NCBI GenBank assembly: GCA_964471755.1
Contig: CAYYJM010000112.1
Location: 1-18,530 of the forward strand
Direction of reading: 5' to 3'
Source of the DNA: CAYYJM01 sp964471755
Lineage (GTDB): Bacteria > Planctomycetota > Planctomycetia > Gemmatales > Gemmataceae
DNA: 18,530 bases
In this document: positions 1 to 7,337 of the stretch, piece after piece
Layout of the letters: every line of letters starts with the position of its first letter
Position numbering within the stretch: position 1 is the first letter of the stretch
Position numbers and translations under genes: made by a program
The notes under the pieces: generated by a model
What the model was told of the DNA's origin: nothing
What the model saw: the letters and a program-made list of their open reading frames with translations, nothing else
Database searches by the model: none

Positions 1-1
1 C

Positions 2-949
2 GGGACGCTGCCGCCGATCGTCCTGCTCGGCCTGGCGTTTCTGTTCGTTGGCATCGCCTTCAAGCTGGCGGCGGTGCCGTTTCATTTCTGGTGTCCCGAC
101 GTGTTCGAGGGAGCGTCCGCCGAGGTGGCCGGCTTCCTGAGCGTCGCCTCGAAGGCGGCGGCGGTGACCCTGCTGGCCCGGCTGGCGTTCCTGTTCGCCG
201 GCCTCGATCCGCTGACGGCCGACGCCGAGGTGGGCGGCTGGGACCGGATCGTCTCCGGTCTGCTGCCGGCCCTGGCGATCCTCGCGGCGATGACCTGCAC
301 CTTCGGCAATCTGGCCGCCTACCGTCAGATGAACATCCAGCGGCTGCTCGCCTATTCGACGATCGCCCAGGCCGGCTACCTGATGATGGGTGTCGCCACG
401 CTGACCCGCGCCGGCCTGACGGCGGTCCTCATCTATCTGGTGGCGTATCTGCTGATGAATCTCGGGGCGTTCGCCGTGGTCGCGTTCCTGCGCCGTCAGA
501 TGGGTTCGGCCGACCTGCGTGATCTGCGCGGCCTGATTCGTCGCGCTCCGACTCTGACGGTGCTGCTGGCGATCTTCCTGCTCAGTCTGCTCGGCATTCC
601 GCCCCTGATCGGCTACTTCGCCAAGTTCAGTCTGTTCCTGGCGATCTACGATGCGGGCCAGGCTCATCCCGGTCTGGCGTGGTGGCTGTATGGTCTGCTG
701 ATCGTCGCGGGTCTGAACATGGTCCTGTCGGCGGTCTACTACCTGGGCGTGCTGCGCATCCTGATCCTGGAGCAGCGGGCCGAGGATCTGGAAGGGATCG
801 AACCACAGCCCGTGGCGGAGCCGACCGGAGCGCTGGCGTACACGGGCGTGCTCGCCCTGCTGGTCGTCGGACTGATCGTCGCCGCTGATCCGGTGACTTC
901 TGCGAGCCGGAGCGGGACGGAGCGGTACGCCGAGCAATCCGCACCCTGA
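2..949 (+). CDS. nuoN: NADH-quinone oxidoreductase subunit N (5' truncated)
   Basis: This is the C-terminal 315 residues of a proton-pumping membrane subunit of respiratory complex I, which couples NADH oxidation and quinone reduction to proton translocation. The reading frame is open from base 2, so the start lies outside the window. Family hallmarks are visible: GIAFKLAAVPFHFW followed by PDVFEGA near the left edge (the buried TM lysine and conserved loop), NLAAYRQMNIQRLLAYST with IAQAGYLMMG, and GYFAKF near the last helices. Many hydrophobic helices run through to about codon 290, followed by a short polar tail. The spacing of the lysines and the PFHFW/PDVFEGA block point to NuoN rather than NuoL or NuoM. 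TatD begins 20 nt after the stop, so the two are probably co-transcribed. The rest of a nuo operon presumably lies to the left but cannot be seen. Confidence 0.95.
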   Translation, partial: GTLPPIVLLGLAFLFVGIAFKLAAVPFHFWCPDVFEGASAEVAGFLSVASKAAAVTLLARLAFLFAGLDPLTADAEVGGWDRIVSGLLPALAILAAMTCTFGNLAAYRQMNIQRLLAYSTIAQAGYLMMGVATLTRAGLTAVLIYLVAYLLMNLGAFAVVAFLRRQMGSADLRDLRGLIRRAPTLTVLLAIFLLSLLGIPPLIGYFAKFSLFLAIYDAGQAHPGLAWWLYGLLIVAGLNMVLSAVYYLGVLRILILEQRAEDLEGIEPQPVAEPTGALAYTGVLALLVVGLIVAADPVTSASRSGTERYAEQSAP

Positions 950-969
950 CGACGAGCCGGGAGGCACCG

Positions 970-1749
970 ATGTCCGCCCTGATCGACACGCACGCTCATC
1001 TCGACGCCGACCCGTTTCGCGGCGACCTGCCGGCCGTGCTGGAACGCGCCCGGGCCGCCGGTGTCGAGCGGATCGTCGCCGTAGCCACGACGCACGCCTC
1101 GACGCGCGCCGGCCTCGACCTGGCGAGTCGGTATCCGGACCTGCATCCCACGGCGGGGATTCATCCCAACAACGCCGCCACGGCCGAGCCGGGCGACTGG
1201 GACGCCGTCGCCGAACTGGCCCTGCGGCCCGAGGTGGTCGGCATCGGCGAGACGGGTCTCGATCGCCACTGGGACGACACGCCGTTTCCGATGCAGCAGG
1301 ACTACTTCGCCCGGCACCTCGCCCTGAGTCGGCGGACGGGCAAGCCGATCATCATCCACTGTCGGGAGGCGGAGGCCGATCTGCTGCCGATGCTCCGCGA
1401 CGAGTTCGATCGAAACGGCCCGCTGGTCGGCGTCATGCACTCGTTCGTCGGCGACGCGGCGATGGCCGGGGCGTGCCTGGCGATGGGGCTGTACCTGTCG
1501 TTCGCTGGCATGCTGACGTACAAGAACGCGGCCGCCCTGCGCGAGACGGCGGCGACGGTGCCGCACGATCGGCTGCTCGTCGAGACGGACTGTCCGTACC
1601 TGGCTCCGGTGCCGAAGCGCGGTCAGCGGAACGAGCCGGCCCACGTCGTCCACACGGCCGCGGTGCTGGCCGACCTGCACGGGCTGACGCTGGAAGAGAT
1701 CGCCCGGCGGACGACGGCGAACGCCCGGGCTCTGTTTCGTATACTGTGA
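970..1749 (+). CDS. tatD: TatD family metal-dependent hydrolase (DNase)
   Basis: A 259-residue cytoplasmic TIM-barrel metallohydrolase, the usual length for TatD/YcfH-type nucleases linked to DNA repair and turnover. The metal-binding set is complete: THAHLD with His8 and His10, GIGETGLD with Glu94, IIHCRE with His130, MHSF with His157, and ETDCPYLAP with Asp207. The C-terminal stretch LEEIARRTTANARALF is typical of the family. The ATG is preceded by a purine-rich GGGAGG ribosome binding site. It sits 20 nt after nuoN and 36 nt before the EndoU-like gene, so it may belong to a loose operon. Substrate (DNA, RNA or a small-molecule ester) cannot be fixed from sequence, but the family call is secure. 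Confidence 0.93.
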   Translation: MSALIDTHAHLDADPFRGDLPAVLERARAAGVERIVAVATTHASTRAGLDLASRYPDLHPTAGIHPNNAATAEPGDWDAVAELALRPEVVGIGETGLDRHWDDTPFPMQQDYFARHLALSRRTGKPIIIHCREAEADLLPMLRDEFDRNGPLVGVMHSFVGDAAMAGACLAMGLYLSFAGMLTYKNAAALRETAATVPHDRLLVETDCPYLAPVPKRGQRNEPAHVVHTAAVLADLHGLTLEEIARRTTANARALFRIL

Positions 1750-1785
1750 CGAGGGACCGCCACGACTCCGTCGATGAGGTGAACG

Positions 1786-2340
1786 ATGCGCGATCTGTTC
1801 CGTCGAATAGCCTTACCTGTCTTGCTGCTCGGACTGACGCTCGGCCTGGCCCTGTCCGGGTCGGCCCAGACCTCGAAGAAGGATCAAGGGAAGGATGCTC
1901 CCCGCGACACGAAGATCAACGTCGATCTGGACCACATCCTCCGTGGCGGGTTGAACCGGAACGGTGACCTGTACGGCATGCACCACTACCCCAGCGCCCC
2001 GCGCGAGATGGAGGTGGACGGCAAGAAGTGCAAGGTCGAGTTCGCCTTCCAGAACAAGGGTGGGCCGCAGGACGTGACGACGGCGCGCATCTCGGTGCGC
2101 GACCCGGAGACACGCAAGGTATTGCGCGAGAAGTTCTCGACGCTCTACCCGGCCGGCTGGAGCAAGGCCCAGATCGAGACGGCCATTCGTGAGGCGTATC
2201 AGTACGCCCGGGACAACGGTGGCGTCGAGGCGGACGGCAAGTGGGGCGGCAAGTGCGCGGCCGGCTTCCGCATCGAGGGTTATGTGACGCGCGACAAGCG
2301 AAAGATCATCACCGCGTTCCCGATCTACAAGAGGAAGTGA
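1786..2340 (+). CDS. exported EndoU-type ribonuclease domain protein
   Basis: A 184-residue protein with a clear signal peptide: basic MRDLFRR, a Leu-rich core, and a likely cut near SGSAQ at residue 28. The mature part resembles bacterial EndoU nucleases (the Pfam bacterial EndoU type found as toxin tips in polymorphic toxins). Conserved blocks occur in the family order: DHIL-x-GG at 49-55 with His50, GMHH at 64-67 with His66 and His67, LYPAGWSKAQI at 120-130, AYQYAR at 137-142, GFRIEGY at 160-166, and IITAFPIY at 174-181. His50 and His66 are the likely catalytic pair; the catalytic Lys was not assigned with certainty. The family's usual Tyr in TAYPI is Phe178 here. EndoU enzymes cut RNA; an exported copy would act in the periplasm or on other cells. 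GAGGTG lies just before the ATG. Unlike classical toxins it has no large carrier domain. Confidence 0.75.
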   Translation: MRDLFRRIALPVLLLGLTLGLALSGSAQTSKKDQGKDAPRDTKINVDLDHILRGGLNRNGDLYGMHHYPSAPREMEVDGKKCKVEFAFQNKGGPQDVTTARISVRDPETRKVLREKFSTLYPAGWSKAQIETAIREAYQYARDNGGVEADGKWGGKCAAGFRIEGYVTRDKRKIITAFPIYKRK

Positions 2341-2348
2341 GGCCCGCG

Positions 2349-2690
2349 ATGCTGCCGGTGCGACTGACCCTGAACCCGAAGAATGAGTTGACGGCCGAGC
2401 CGACCAGTGACAGTGCGACGGCCCGAGCACTGGTGCGCTTTCTGAATGGCGACCTGGCCGAGGACGCGAAGCACTGCCAGGCCCTTCTTGACGGCGGAGC
2501 CGAGATCCTGGCCGGCAAGAAGACATCGTGGCAGCTCAGCGGCAACGCCTATGGCCTGACACTGACGGCGCAGACGACGGAACTGCGAACGCTGGCGACG
2601 AAGGAAGCGGCGGTGAGTGTGCCGACGCGCGAGTTTCTCGACCTCGTGGCCCAGTGGCTGGGGTTGCTGGGGCGACCCGCGGTGACGTGA
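2349..2690 (+). CDS. small protein, candidate immunity partner of the EndoU protein
   Basis: A 113-residue soluble protein with no signal peptide, read from the ATG 8 nt after the EndoU stop. Starts further upstream in this frame would run into the EndoU gene, so this ATG is preferred; AGGAAG and GAGG purine runs lie before it. Visible features are an acidic, amphipathic N-terminal half (residues 20-55), a central SWQLSGNAYGLTLT block at 60-73, and a C-terminal FLDLVAQWLGLLG helix at 96-108. The W-x3-G-x2-Y pattern followed by a C-terminal helix is loosely reminiscent of YacL-type small proteins, but this is by eye only. The position directly behind a nuclease toxin fold, and the lack of export signal, fit a cytoplasmic immunity protein. 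That function is an inference; the gene itself is well supported by spacing and codon pattern. Confidence 0.6.
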   Translation: MLPVRLTLNPKNELTAEPTSDSATARALVRFLNGDLAEDAKHCQALLDGGAEILAGKKTSWQLSGNAYGLTLTAQTTELRTLATKEAAVSVPTREFLDLVAQWLGLLGRPAVT

Positions 2691-2748
2691 GTCCCCCGCC
2701 GCTCGGCGCGCCGGCTTGCTTGAATCGGTCATCGTTTTCTTCATTGGG

Positions 2749-2778
2749 TTGACTCTGCGGCCCTGGTTTGTCAACAAT
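2749..2778 (+). promoter_or_regulatory. candidate sigma-70 promoter of the caspase-like/S41 gene
   Basis: TTGACT (2749-2754) is followed after 18 nt by AACAAT (2773-2778), matching 5 of 6 and 4 of 6 consensus bases. It lies about 180 nt upstream of the ATG at 2956. A small GC hairpin (CCCCGC at 2816-2821 and GCGGGG at 2828-2833) would fall in the leader. The rest of the 2691-2955 gap shows nothing else recognisable. Confidence 0.35.
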
Positions 2779-2955
2779 GTCGGATGAGGGTTTCCGTGAC
2801 GAGGTGAGCCGGTCCCCCCGCGAGGTTGCGGGGCCTACCCCCCAGGATCGCGTCGCCGCTGCAAACGTCCCGGCCGCCCTCGCTGCTGCCGGTCGCCGAC
2901 GGACGGCGGGCATGGTGCCCGTTTCCGGTCGTGCGCACCAGAAAGGATCGTTTGC

Positions 2956-5553
2956 ATGTCGAAAACCATGGCCCGATTCGCGCTCGGAGGGCTGCTGGCA
3001 ACTCTGTTGCCCGCCAGTCCCGGCCAGGCGGCTCAGGAGCCGGCCAAGAAAACGGCTCCCCCCAAGACCTATGTCGTTCTCGTCGGCGTCAGCAACTACG
3101 CCGACCCGGCCATCAAACCACGAGTCCACGCCGAGGACGATGCCAAGGCGCTCTACGACCTCTTCACCGATCCCCAGTATCTCGGCGTGCCGAAAGATCA
3201 AATCAGACTCCTGCTTGGCAGTGCCGACGCCACGCGCGGCAGCGAACTGGCCACGCATGAGAACGTCCTCAAGGCGATCAACTGGGTGGCTCAGACGGCC
3301 GAGCCGCAGGACCTGGTCATCTACGGCTTCTTCGGCCAGGGCGGCCCCCTGGGCGATTCCGGCGATCGCACCGCCTACTTCGTCGCCAACACGACGTTCA
3401 AGGATCGCGGCAAGACCGCCGTCTCGGCGGCCGAGATCCAGGACGCTCTGAAGCCACTCAAGGCGAACAAGCTCGCCGTCCTGATGGATGTCAACTTCAA
3501 GGGCTTCAACGCGCCCAAGGGCGTCGCCGAAGTGTCCCTCGGCCAGTCGCCCTACAAGGAGTTCCTCGGCGACGATGGCAGCGAGGATCACACGTCGCTG
3601 CCCGGTCGCGTCCTCTTCCTGGCGACCAACGGCCTGTCGCAGTCGCTCGACCTGGAGAAGCACGGCCTGTTCGCCGACAAGGTCCTGACCGCTCTGAAGG
3701 GGGCGGCCGACAAGGAAGGCTACGAACCGGACGGCACCGTCACGGTCGATGAACTGGCCCGCTATCTCGACAAGGAGCTGCCGAAGGCGGCGGCCCTGAT
3801 CGGCAAGACCAAGGACGAGAAGGAGCAGACGCACTTCGTCCTCGGCACGCGCGACAGCCATTTCGGCCTGACGAAGAACCCGGCCGAGACGCCGAAGGTC
3901 GTCGGACGACTGGCCAAGTTCGCGGAGATGGTCAAGAAGGGCCAGGTCCCCGAAACCTTCGTCGCGGAGGGGCAGGGCCTGTTGACGCGGATGCCGAAGC
4001 TCGAAGCCCAGCGCAAGCTGCGGGCCGAGTATCAGGCCCTCGTCGATGGCAAGGACACGCTGGCCGACTTCGAGAAGCATCGCGCCGCCATCATCGACTC
4101 GACCAAGCTGCGCCGCACCGACGCGCTGGCCTACGCCGACAAGGTCATGGAAGCGATCCGCATCATCCGTGAGAACCATGTCAAGGTGACGACGAACGCC
4201 CAACTGATCGACTGGGGCGTCGAGGGGCTCTACCGCCGGCTGGAGGAGACGATCCCGGCCGAGGTGGCGGCGAAGCTGAAGGATCTGAAGAACCTGCGCG
4301 AGGCCGATCAGGTAATGGTCCTCGTGGACGCCCGGCTGGCCCTGGGCAAACGGGAAGACCTGGACAACCGCAAGGATTTGAGCATCACCCTGCAACGGAT
4401 GCTGTCTCACCTCGATCCGTACACGACGTACATCGACCCGGAGACGAAGCAGAAGTTCGAGTCGGAGACGCGCGGCAACTTCACCGGCATCGGCGTGCAG
4501 ATCCGCAAGGATGCCGCCACCGATCTGCTGCTGGTCGTGACGCCGATCATGGGCAGCCCGGCGTACAAGGCCGGCCTGCAAGCTGGCGACCTGATCGTCC
4601 GCGTCCTCCGCGATGTCGATAGCACCGGCAAGGCGCTGGACAAGACCGAGGTCCTCGAGATGAAGGGCCTGGCTCTAACCGATGCCGTCAAGAAGATTCT
4701 CGGCAAGGCTGGCACGCCGGTTCGGCTGATCATCTCGCGTGACGGCAAGGAGCAGGAGATCACCGTCATCCGCGGTCGGATCGACACCGAGAGCGTACTG
4801 GGTTATCGCCGCGAGCCGGACACCAACGCCTGGAACTACTGGGTGGACGAGAAGTCGCGGATCGCGTACGTCCGTCTGACCAGCTTCCAGCAGTTCAGCG
4901 GCCGGGACATGCAGCGTGTGCTGGAGGCCCTGAGCCGGGAGCCGGGCGGGATCAAGGGTTTAGTTCTCGACCTGCGCTTTGATCCAGGTGGCTACCTGAC
5001 CTCGGCGGTGCAGATCTCCGACCTGTTCATCGACGACGGTCGGATCGTCAGCATCCGTCCGCGCGTCGGGGCGGAGGACACCTACAGTGGCAAGAGCGAA
5101 GGGAGCCTGCTCGACTTCCCGATGGTCTGCCTGATCAACGGCTACAGTGCCTCGGGCAGCGAGATCCTCTCGGCGGCGTTGCAGGATCATCGTCGAGCCC
5201 TGATCCTCGGCGAACGCAGCTACGGCAAGGGGAGCGTGCAGCACACCCAACCGTGGGAGGACGGTCTGCTCAAGTTCACGATGGCGTCGTTCTGGCGGCC
5301 CAACGGCAAGAACCTGAACAAGTCCAGCACCAAGGGCAAGGACGAGGACGAGTGGGGCGTCATGCCCGACAAGGTCGTGCCGCTGACGCGCAAGGAGCGC
5401 GACGACCTGGCCGAGGCGCATCGTGACGCGGAGATCATCATGCCGAAGGGCAAGCCGCGTGCGAAGAGCGACTTCAAGGACAAGCAGCTGGAAGCGGCCC
5501 TGGAGTACCTGCGCGGTCAGATCAAGACCGGTTCCCGCATCGGCGGCAACTGA
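2956..5553 (+). CDS. exported caspase-like (degenerate) + PDZ + S41 peptidase fusion
   Basis: An 865-residue protein with a signal peptide (residues 1-25, ending GQAAQ). Residues 37-300 look like a caspase/C14 domain: YVVLVGVSNYAD at 39-50, a DDA block at 61-63, and a C-terminal DGTVTVDELARYL segment at 259-270. The His motif reads GFFGQGG (Gln128 where His is expected), and the Cys motif reads MDVNFKG (Asn180 where Cys is expected), so this domain should be inactive. A helical linker leads to a PDZ domain (about 510-605) and an S41 C-terminal processing peptidase domain. That domain keeps Ser733 (in SASGSE), Lys758 and Gln762 (in YGKGSVQ), with the 25-residue Ser-Lys spacing of CtpA/CtpB enzymes, so it is likely active in the periplasm. 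AAAGGA precedes the ATG. An intrinsic terminator follows 21 nt after the stop, suggesting a single-gene transcript. Confidence 0.88.
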   Translation: MSKTMARFALGGLLATLLPASPGQAAQEPAKKTAPPKTYVVLVGVSNYADPAIKPRVHAEDDAKALYDLFTDPQYLGVPKDQIRLLLGSADATRGSELATHENVLKAINWVAQTAEPQDLVIYGFFGQGGPLGDSGDRTAYFVANTTFKDRGKTAVSAAEIQDALKPLKANKLAVLMDVNFKGFNAPKGVAEVSLGQSPYKEFLGDDGSEDHTSLPGRVLFLATNGLSQSLDLEKHGLFADKVLTALKGAADKEGYEPDGTVTVDELARYLDKELPKAAALIGKTKDEKEQTHFVLGTRDSHFGLTKNPAETPKVVGRLAKFAEMVKKGQVPETFVAEGQGLLTRMPKLEAQRKLRAEYQALVDGKDTLADFEKHRAAIIDSTKLRRTDALAYADKVMEAIRIIRENHVKVTTNAQLIDWGVEGLYRRLEETIPAEVAAKLKDLKNLREADQVMVLVDARLALGKREDLDNRKDLSITLQRMLSHLDPYTTYIDPETKQKFESETRGNFTGIGVQIRKDAATDLLLVVTPIMGSPAYKAGLQAGDLIVRVLRDVDSTGKALDKTEVLEMKGLALTDAVKKILGKAGTPVRLIISRDGKEQEITVIRGRIDTESVLGYRREPDTNAWNYWVDEKSRIAYVRLTSFQQFSGRDMQRVLEALSREPGGIKGLVLDLRFDPGGYLTSAVQISDLFIDDGRIVSIRPRVGAEDTYSGKSEGSLLDFPMVCLINGYSASGSEILSAALQDHRRALILGERSYGKGSVQHTQPWEDGLLKFTMASFWRPNGKNLNKSSTKGKDEDEWGVMPDKVVPLTRKERDDLAEAHRDAEIIMPKGKPRAKSDFKDKQLEAALEYLRGQIKTGSRIGGN

Positions 5554-5574
5554 CCGTTCAATGACACGATGAAG

Positions 5575-5622
5575 AGCGTCCCCGGCGCGAAGTTGCCACT
5601 CGCGCCAGGGACGCTTTCTTTT
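5575..5622 (+). terminator. intrinsic terminator after the S41 gene
   Basis: A long hairpin with outer arms AGCGTCCC and GGGACGCT (5575-5582, 5608-5615), inner arms GGCGCGA and TCGCGCC (5584-5590, 5600-5606), a 9-nt loop, and a TTCTTTT tail. It lies 21 nt after the stop codon and is the clearest rho-independent terminator in the window. Confidence 0.88.
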
Positions 5623-5851
5623 CGTGATGCGCCAGCCGGCGCGGTCACGCCAGCGGCGCACAAGAAGCGTGGGGCGGGGGGCAGGAGATCCCCTCAACTT
5701 CGTCGGTGTCGGTTGCTCCCGTTCGGGATCGGGGGAAAAGTAAGACAGGGTGTGTCGTTGGCACCTCCGCGGAAGGAAGCCCGAATGGGAAGGCTTCGGC
5801 CCTGTGGTGGACGGTTTCACCCGACGGGGACGGCACCGAGAGGATCGCACT
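5623..5851. other. intergenic leader before the Cys/Pro-rich exported protein
   Basis: Noncoding stretch, part of a roughly 300-nt gap. Apart from the terminator it holds only a weak hairpin, GAAGCC and GGCTTC in the 5776-5796 region. I see no convincing promoter, RNA gene or ORF. Out-of-frame ORFs that run from here across the next gene lack a ribosome binding site. Confidence 0.4.
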
Positions 5852-6445
5852 ATGAACCGCTTCCGCCACGCGTTCCAGATGGCCGCGTTGACGCTGCTTC
5901 TGACGACCGGTTGTTGTTGCTTCGATTGCTGCGTACCACGGCGACCTTGTTGTTCTCCCTTCGTGTCGCCCTGTTCGACGCCGGTTTGTCCGACGTCGTC
6001 TTGCACACCGTTTTGTGCGGCCTCGCCGATCTTTTCCGGAGCCCGCTACGAGGGCTTTCCGGTATCGTCGAGCCTGATTCCGCCGTTCTCGGCACCCCCT
6101 CCGGAAGGGGGGGGATGTCCGAACTGTGGAGGTGTCCCCGGAATGCCGGCCTCGATGGGGAATGGTCACCCCTTCCTGGTTCCGCCGCTGGGGCCGCCAC
6201 CCGTGGGCACGCCGCCACTGGGCACGCCACCGGCCGGGGTGTTTCCACCGATCTCGTCGGGACCGTCTCCGGTTTTCCCTGGACCATTCTCCACGAATCC
6301 GCCACAGGGAGGCCTGCCGGGACCGACGACGGTTGAACCACCGCCAGCGGGAACGCTGCCGCCGTTGAGTCCCGTACCACGGCTGTCGCCGACGCCACCC
6401 GCTCAGCCGACCCCGGCCGACCCGGTAAGCCGGGCGAGACGGTAA
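5852..6445 (+). CDS. Cys- and Pro-rich exported protein, probable lipoprotein
   Basis: A 197-residue protein of unknown function. The start at ATG 5852 gives a basic-hydrophobic leader (MNRFRHAFQ, then AALTLLLTTGC). LLTTGC resembles a lipobox with Cys21 as the acylated residue, although Thr at -3 is not ideal. Eleven cysteines fall between residues 21 and 55, many as CC or CCC, and a CPNC pair follows at 89-92. From about residue 108 the protein is low-complexity and Pro-rich, with repeated PPLGTPP/PPVGTPP units. Probable roles are a cell-surface or outer-membrane structural protein, but nothing enzymatic is visible. It stands alone, flanked by terminators on both sides. A longer in-frame ORF begins at 5750 but adds a charged, non-signal N-terminus and is unlikely. 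Confidence 0.65.
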   Translation: MNRFRHAFQMAALTLLLTTGCCCFDCCVPRRPCCSPFVSPCSTPVCPTSSCTPFCAASPIFSGARYEGFPVSSSLIPPFSAPPPEGGGCPNCGGVPGMPASMGNGHPFLVPPLGPPPVGTPPLGTPPAGVFPPISSGPSPVFPGPFSTNPPQGGLPGPTTVEPPPAGTLPPLSPVPRLSPTPPAQPTPADPVSRARR

Positions 6446-6463
6446 GGCCAAACGCTGTCATCG

Positions 6464-6497
6464 ACCGGGCCGAGGTTCACTCCGGCCCGGTTTTCAT
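6464..6497 (+). terminator. intrinsic terminator between convergent genes
   Basis: Perfect 9-bp stem ACCGGGCCG and CGGCCCGGT (6464-6472, 6483-6491) with a 10-nt loop and a TTTT run on the plus strand. It begins 18 nt after the Cys/Pro-rich gene and lies 27 nt beyond the end of miaE. It serves the plus-strand gene and may also affect miaE read-through. Confidence 0.8.
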
Positions 6498-6524
6498 TTC
6501 CAGCCAGCGTGTCCCGCCACGAAT

Positions 6525-7100
6525 CTAACTGTGCATGCGTGGCATCGCCTCGCCTTCGAGAATCAGGGCTGCCTCAGCCTCGGCCAACTCCACCAAACGC
6601 GACCGTACCACGTCGTCCGGGGCGAAGTGCTTCGCCAGGCGGACGTACGTCGTGTGATGCCGGGCCTCCGACTCGAACAGGCTGCCAAAGAACTCGGCCA
6701 GCTCGCGATCTTCCAGATGATCCCGCAACAGGCCGAAACGCTCGCACGATCGTGCCTCGATCAGAGAGGCGACCAGGAGGCGATCGACGGCCCGGCCCGG
6801 TTCGAGTTTGCGAACCAGGGCGTGCAGGCGTTCGCCATAGCGACCAGGCCGAACGCGACGGAAGGCGATGCCGCGACGATCGAGTAGTTCACGGACGAGG
6901 TGAAAGTGGGCCAGTTCTTCCTGAACGATTTCGGTCATGGCCCGGCACAACTCGGCGTTCTCGACATAGGCGAAGAGGAGATTGAGGGCGACGCCGGCCG
7001 CCTTCTTCTCGCAGTGAGCGTGGTCGAGCAGAAGTTGGTCCAGGTTGGCCGTGACCTGGTCGAGCCAGCGTGACGGCGTCGGTGCGTGCAGGTGGAGCAT
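6525..7100 (-). CDS. miaE: tRNA-(ms2io6A)-hydroxylase MiaE
   Basis: A 191-residue cytoplasmic diiron enzyme that hydroxylates the isopentenyl side chain of ms2i6A at position 37 of tRNAs reading U-initial codons. The sequence shows DHAHCEKKAA (Glu31), EELAHFHLV (Glu62 and His65), LIEARSCERF (Glu116) and SEARHHTTY (Glu145 and His148), the full set of paired carboxylate/histidine iron ligands. Length matches the family. The ATG at 7098-7100 gives MLHLHAPTP followed by the family's first helix; the same frame stays open far upstream, but that extension overlaps the promoter region of the divergent gene and has no family similarity. It is transcribed away from the GH123-like gene and converges with the Cys/Pro-rich gene. 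MiaA and MiaB, needed to make its substrate, are not in this window. Confidence 0.93.
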   Translation of the reverse strand: MLHLHAPTPSRWLDQVTANLDQLLLDHAHCEKKAAGVALNLLFAYVENAELCRAMTEIVQEELAHFHLVRELLDRRGIAFRRVRPGRYGERLHALVRKLEPGRAVDRLLVASLIEARSCERFGLLRDHLEDRELAEFFGSLFESEARHHTTYVRLAKHFAPDDVVRSRLVELAEAEAALILEGEAMPRMHS

Positions 7101-7250
7101 GGTCAGTTCTCGTCGGCGGACAAGGTTCGCAACTTCCAGACACTCGACTCTATCCGGTGAGCATACCAGAGCGGGCCGGAGCAGACCCGCCTGGTGAGCC
7201 GGGTTGCGACGGGTTTCCTGGTCGATCTTCCCGCCGCTCCGAAAAAAGGT

Positions 7251-7279
7251 TTGGCAAGGCCGACCGCGTGGTCTATTGT
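7251..7279 (+). promoter_or_regulatory. sigma-70-like promoter of the GH123-like gene
   Basis: TTGGCA (7251-7256), exactly 17 nt of spacer, then TATTGT (7274-7279): 5 of 6 and 4 of 6 consensus bases. The predicted transcript would start about 50 nt before the ATG at 7338, where GGAG supplies a ribosome binding site. It sits in the divergent gap with miaE. Confidence 0.5.
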
Positions 7280-7337
7280 CGGAGGTGCCTCTGCCCTGGT
7301 CGAACGAACGTGGTTCTGTCGAGGAATGGAGTTGGTG

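Noticed and set aside
2692..2740. Possible terminator after the candidate immunity gene
   Set aside because: GC-rich palindromic bits (CGGCGCGCCG) exist but no adequate stem with a T run, so no terminator is called.
2536..4581. 681-codon open frame on the minus strand
   Set aside because: Antisense to the caspase-like/S41 gene. Its length comes from the GC-rich codon pattern of the real gene; it has no ribosome binding site and no recognisable domain.
5569..6336. 255-codon plus-strand frame overlapping the Cys/Pro-rich gene
   Set aside because: It starts before the terminator hairpin and reads through it; no signal peptide or ribosome binding site, unlike the overlapping frame.
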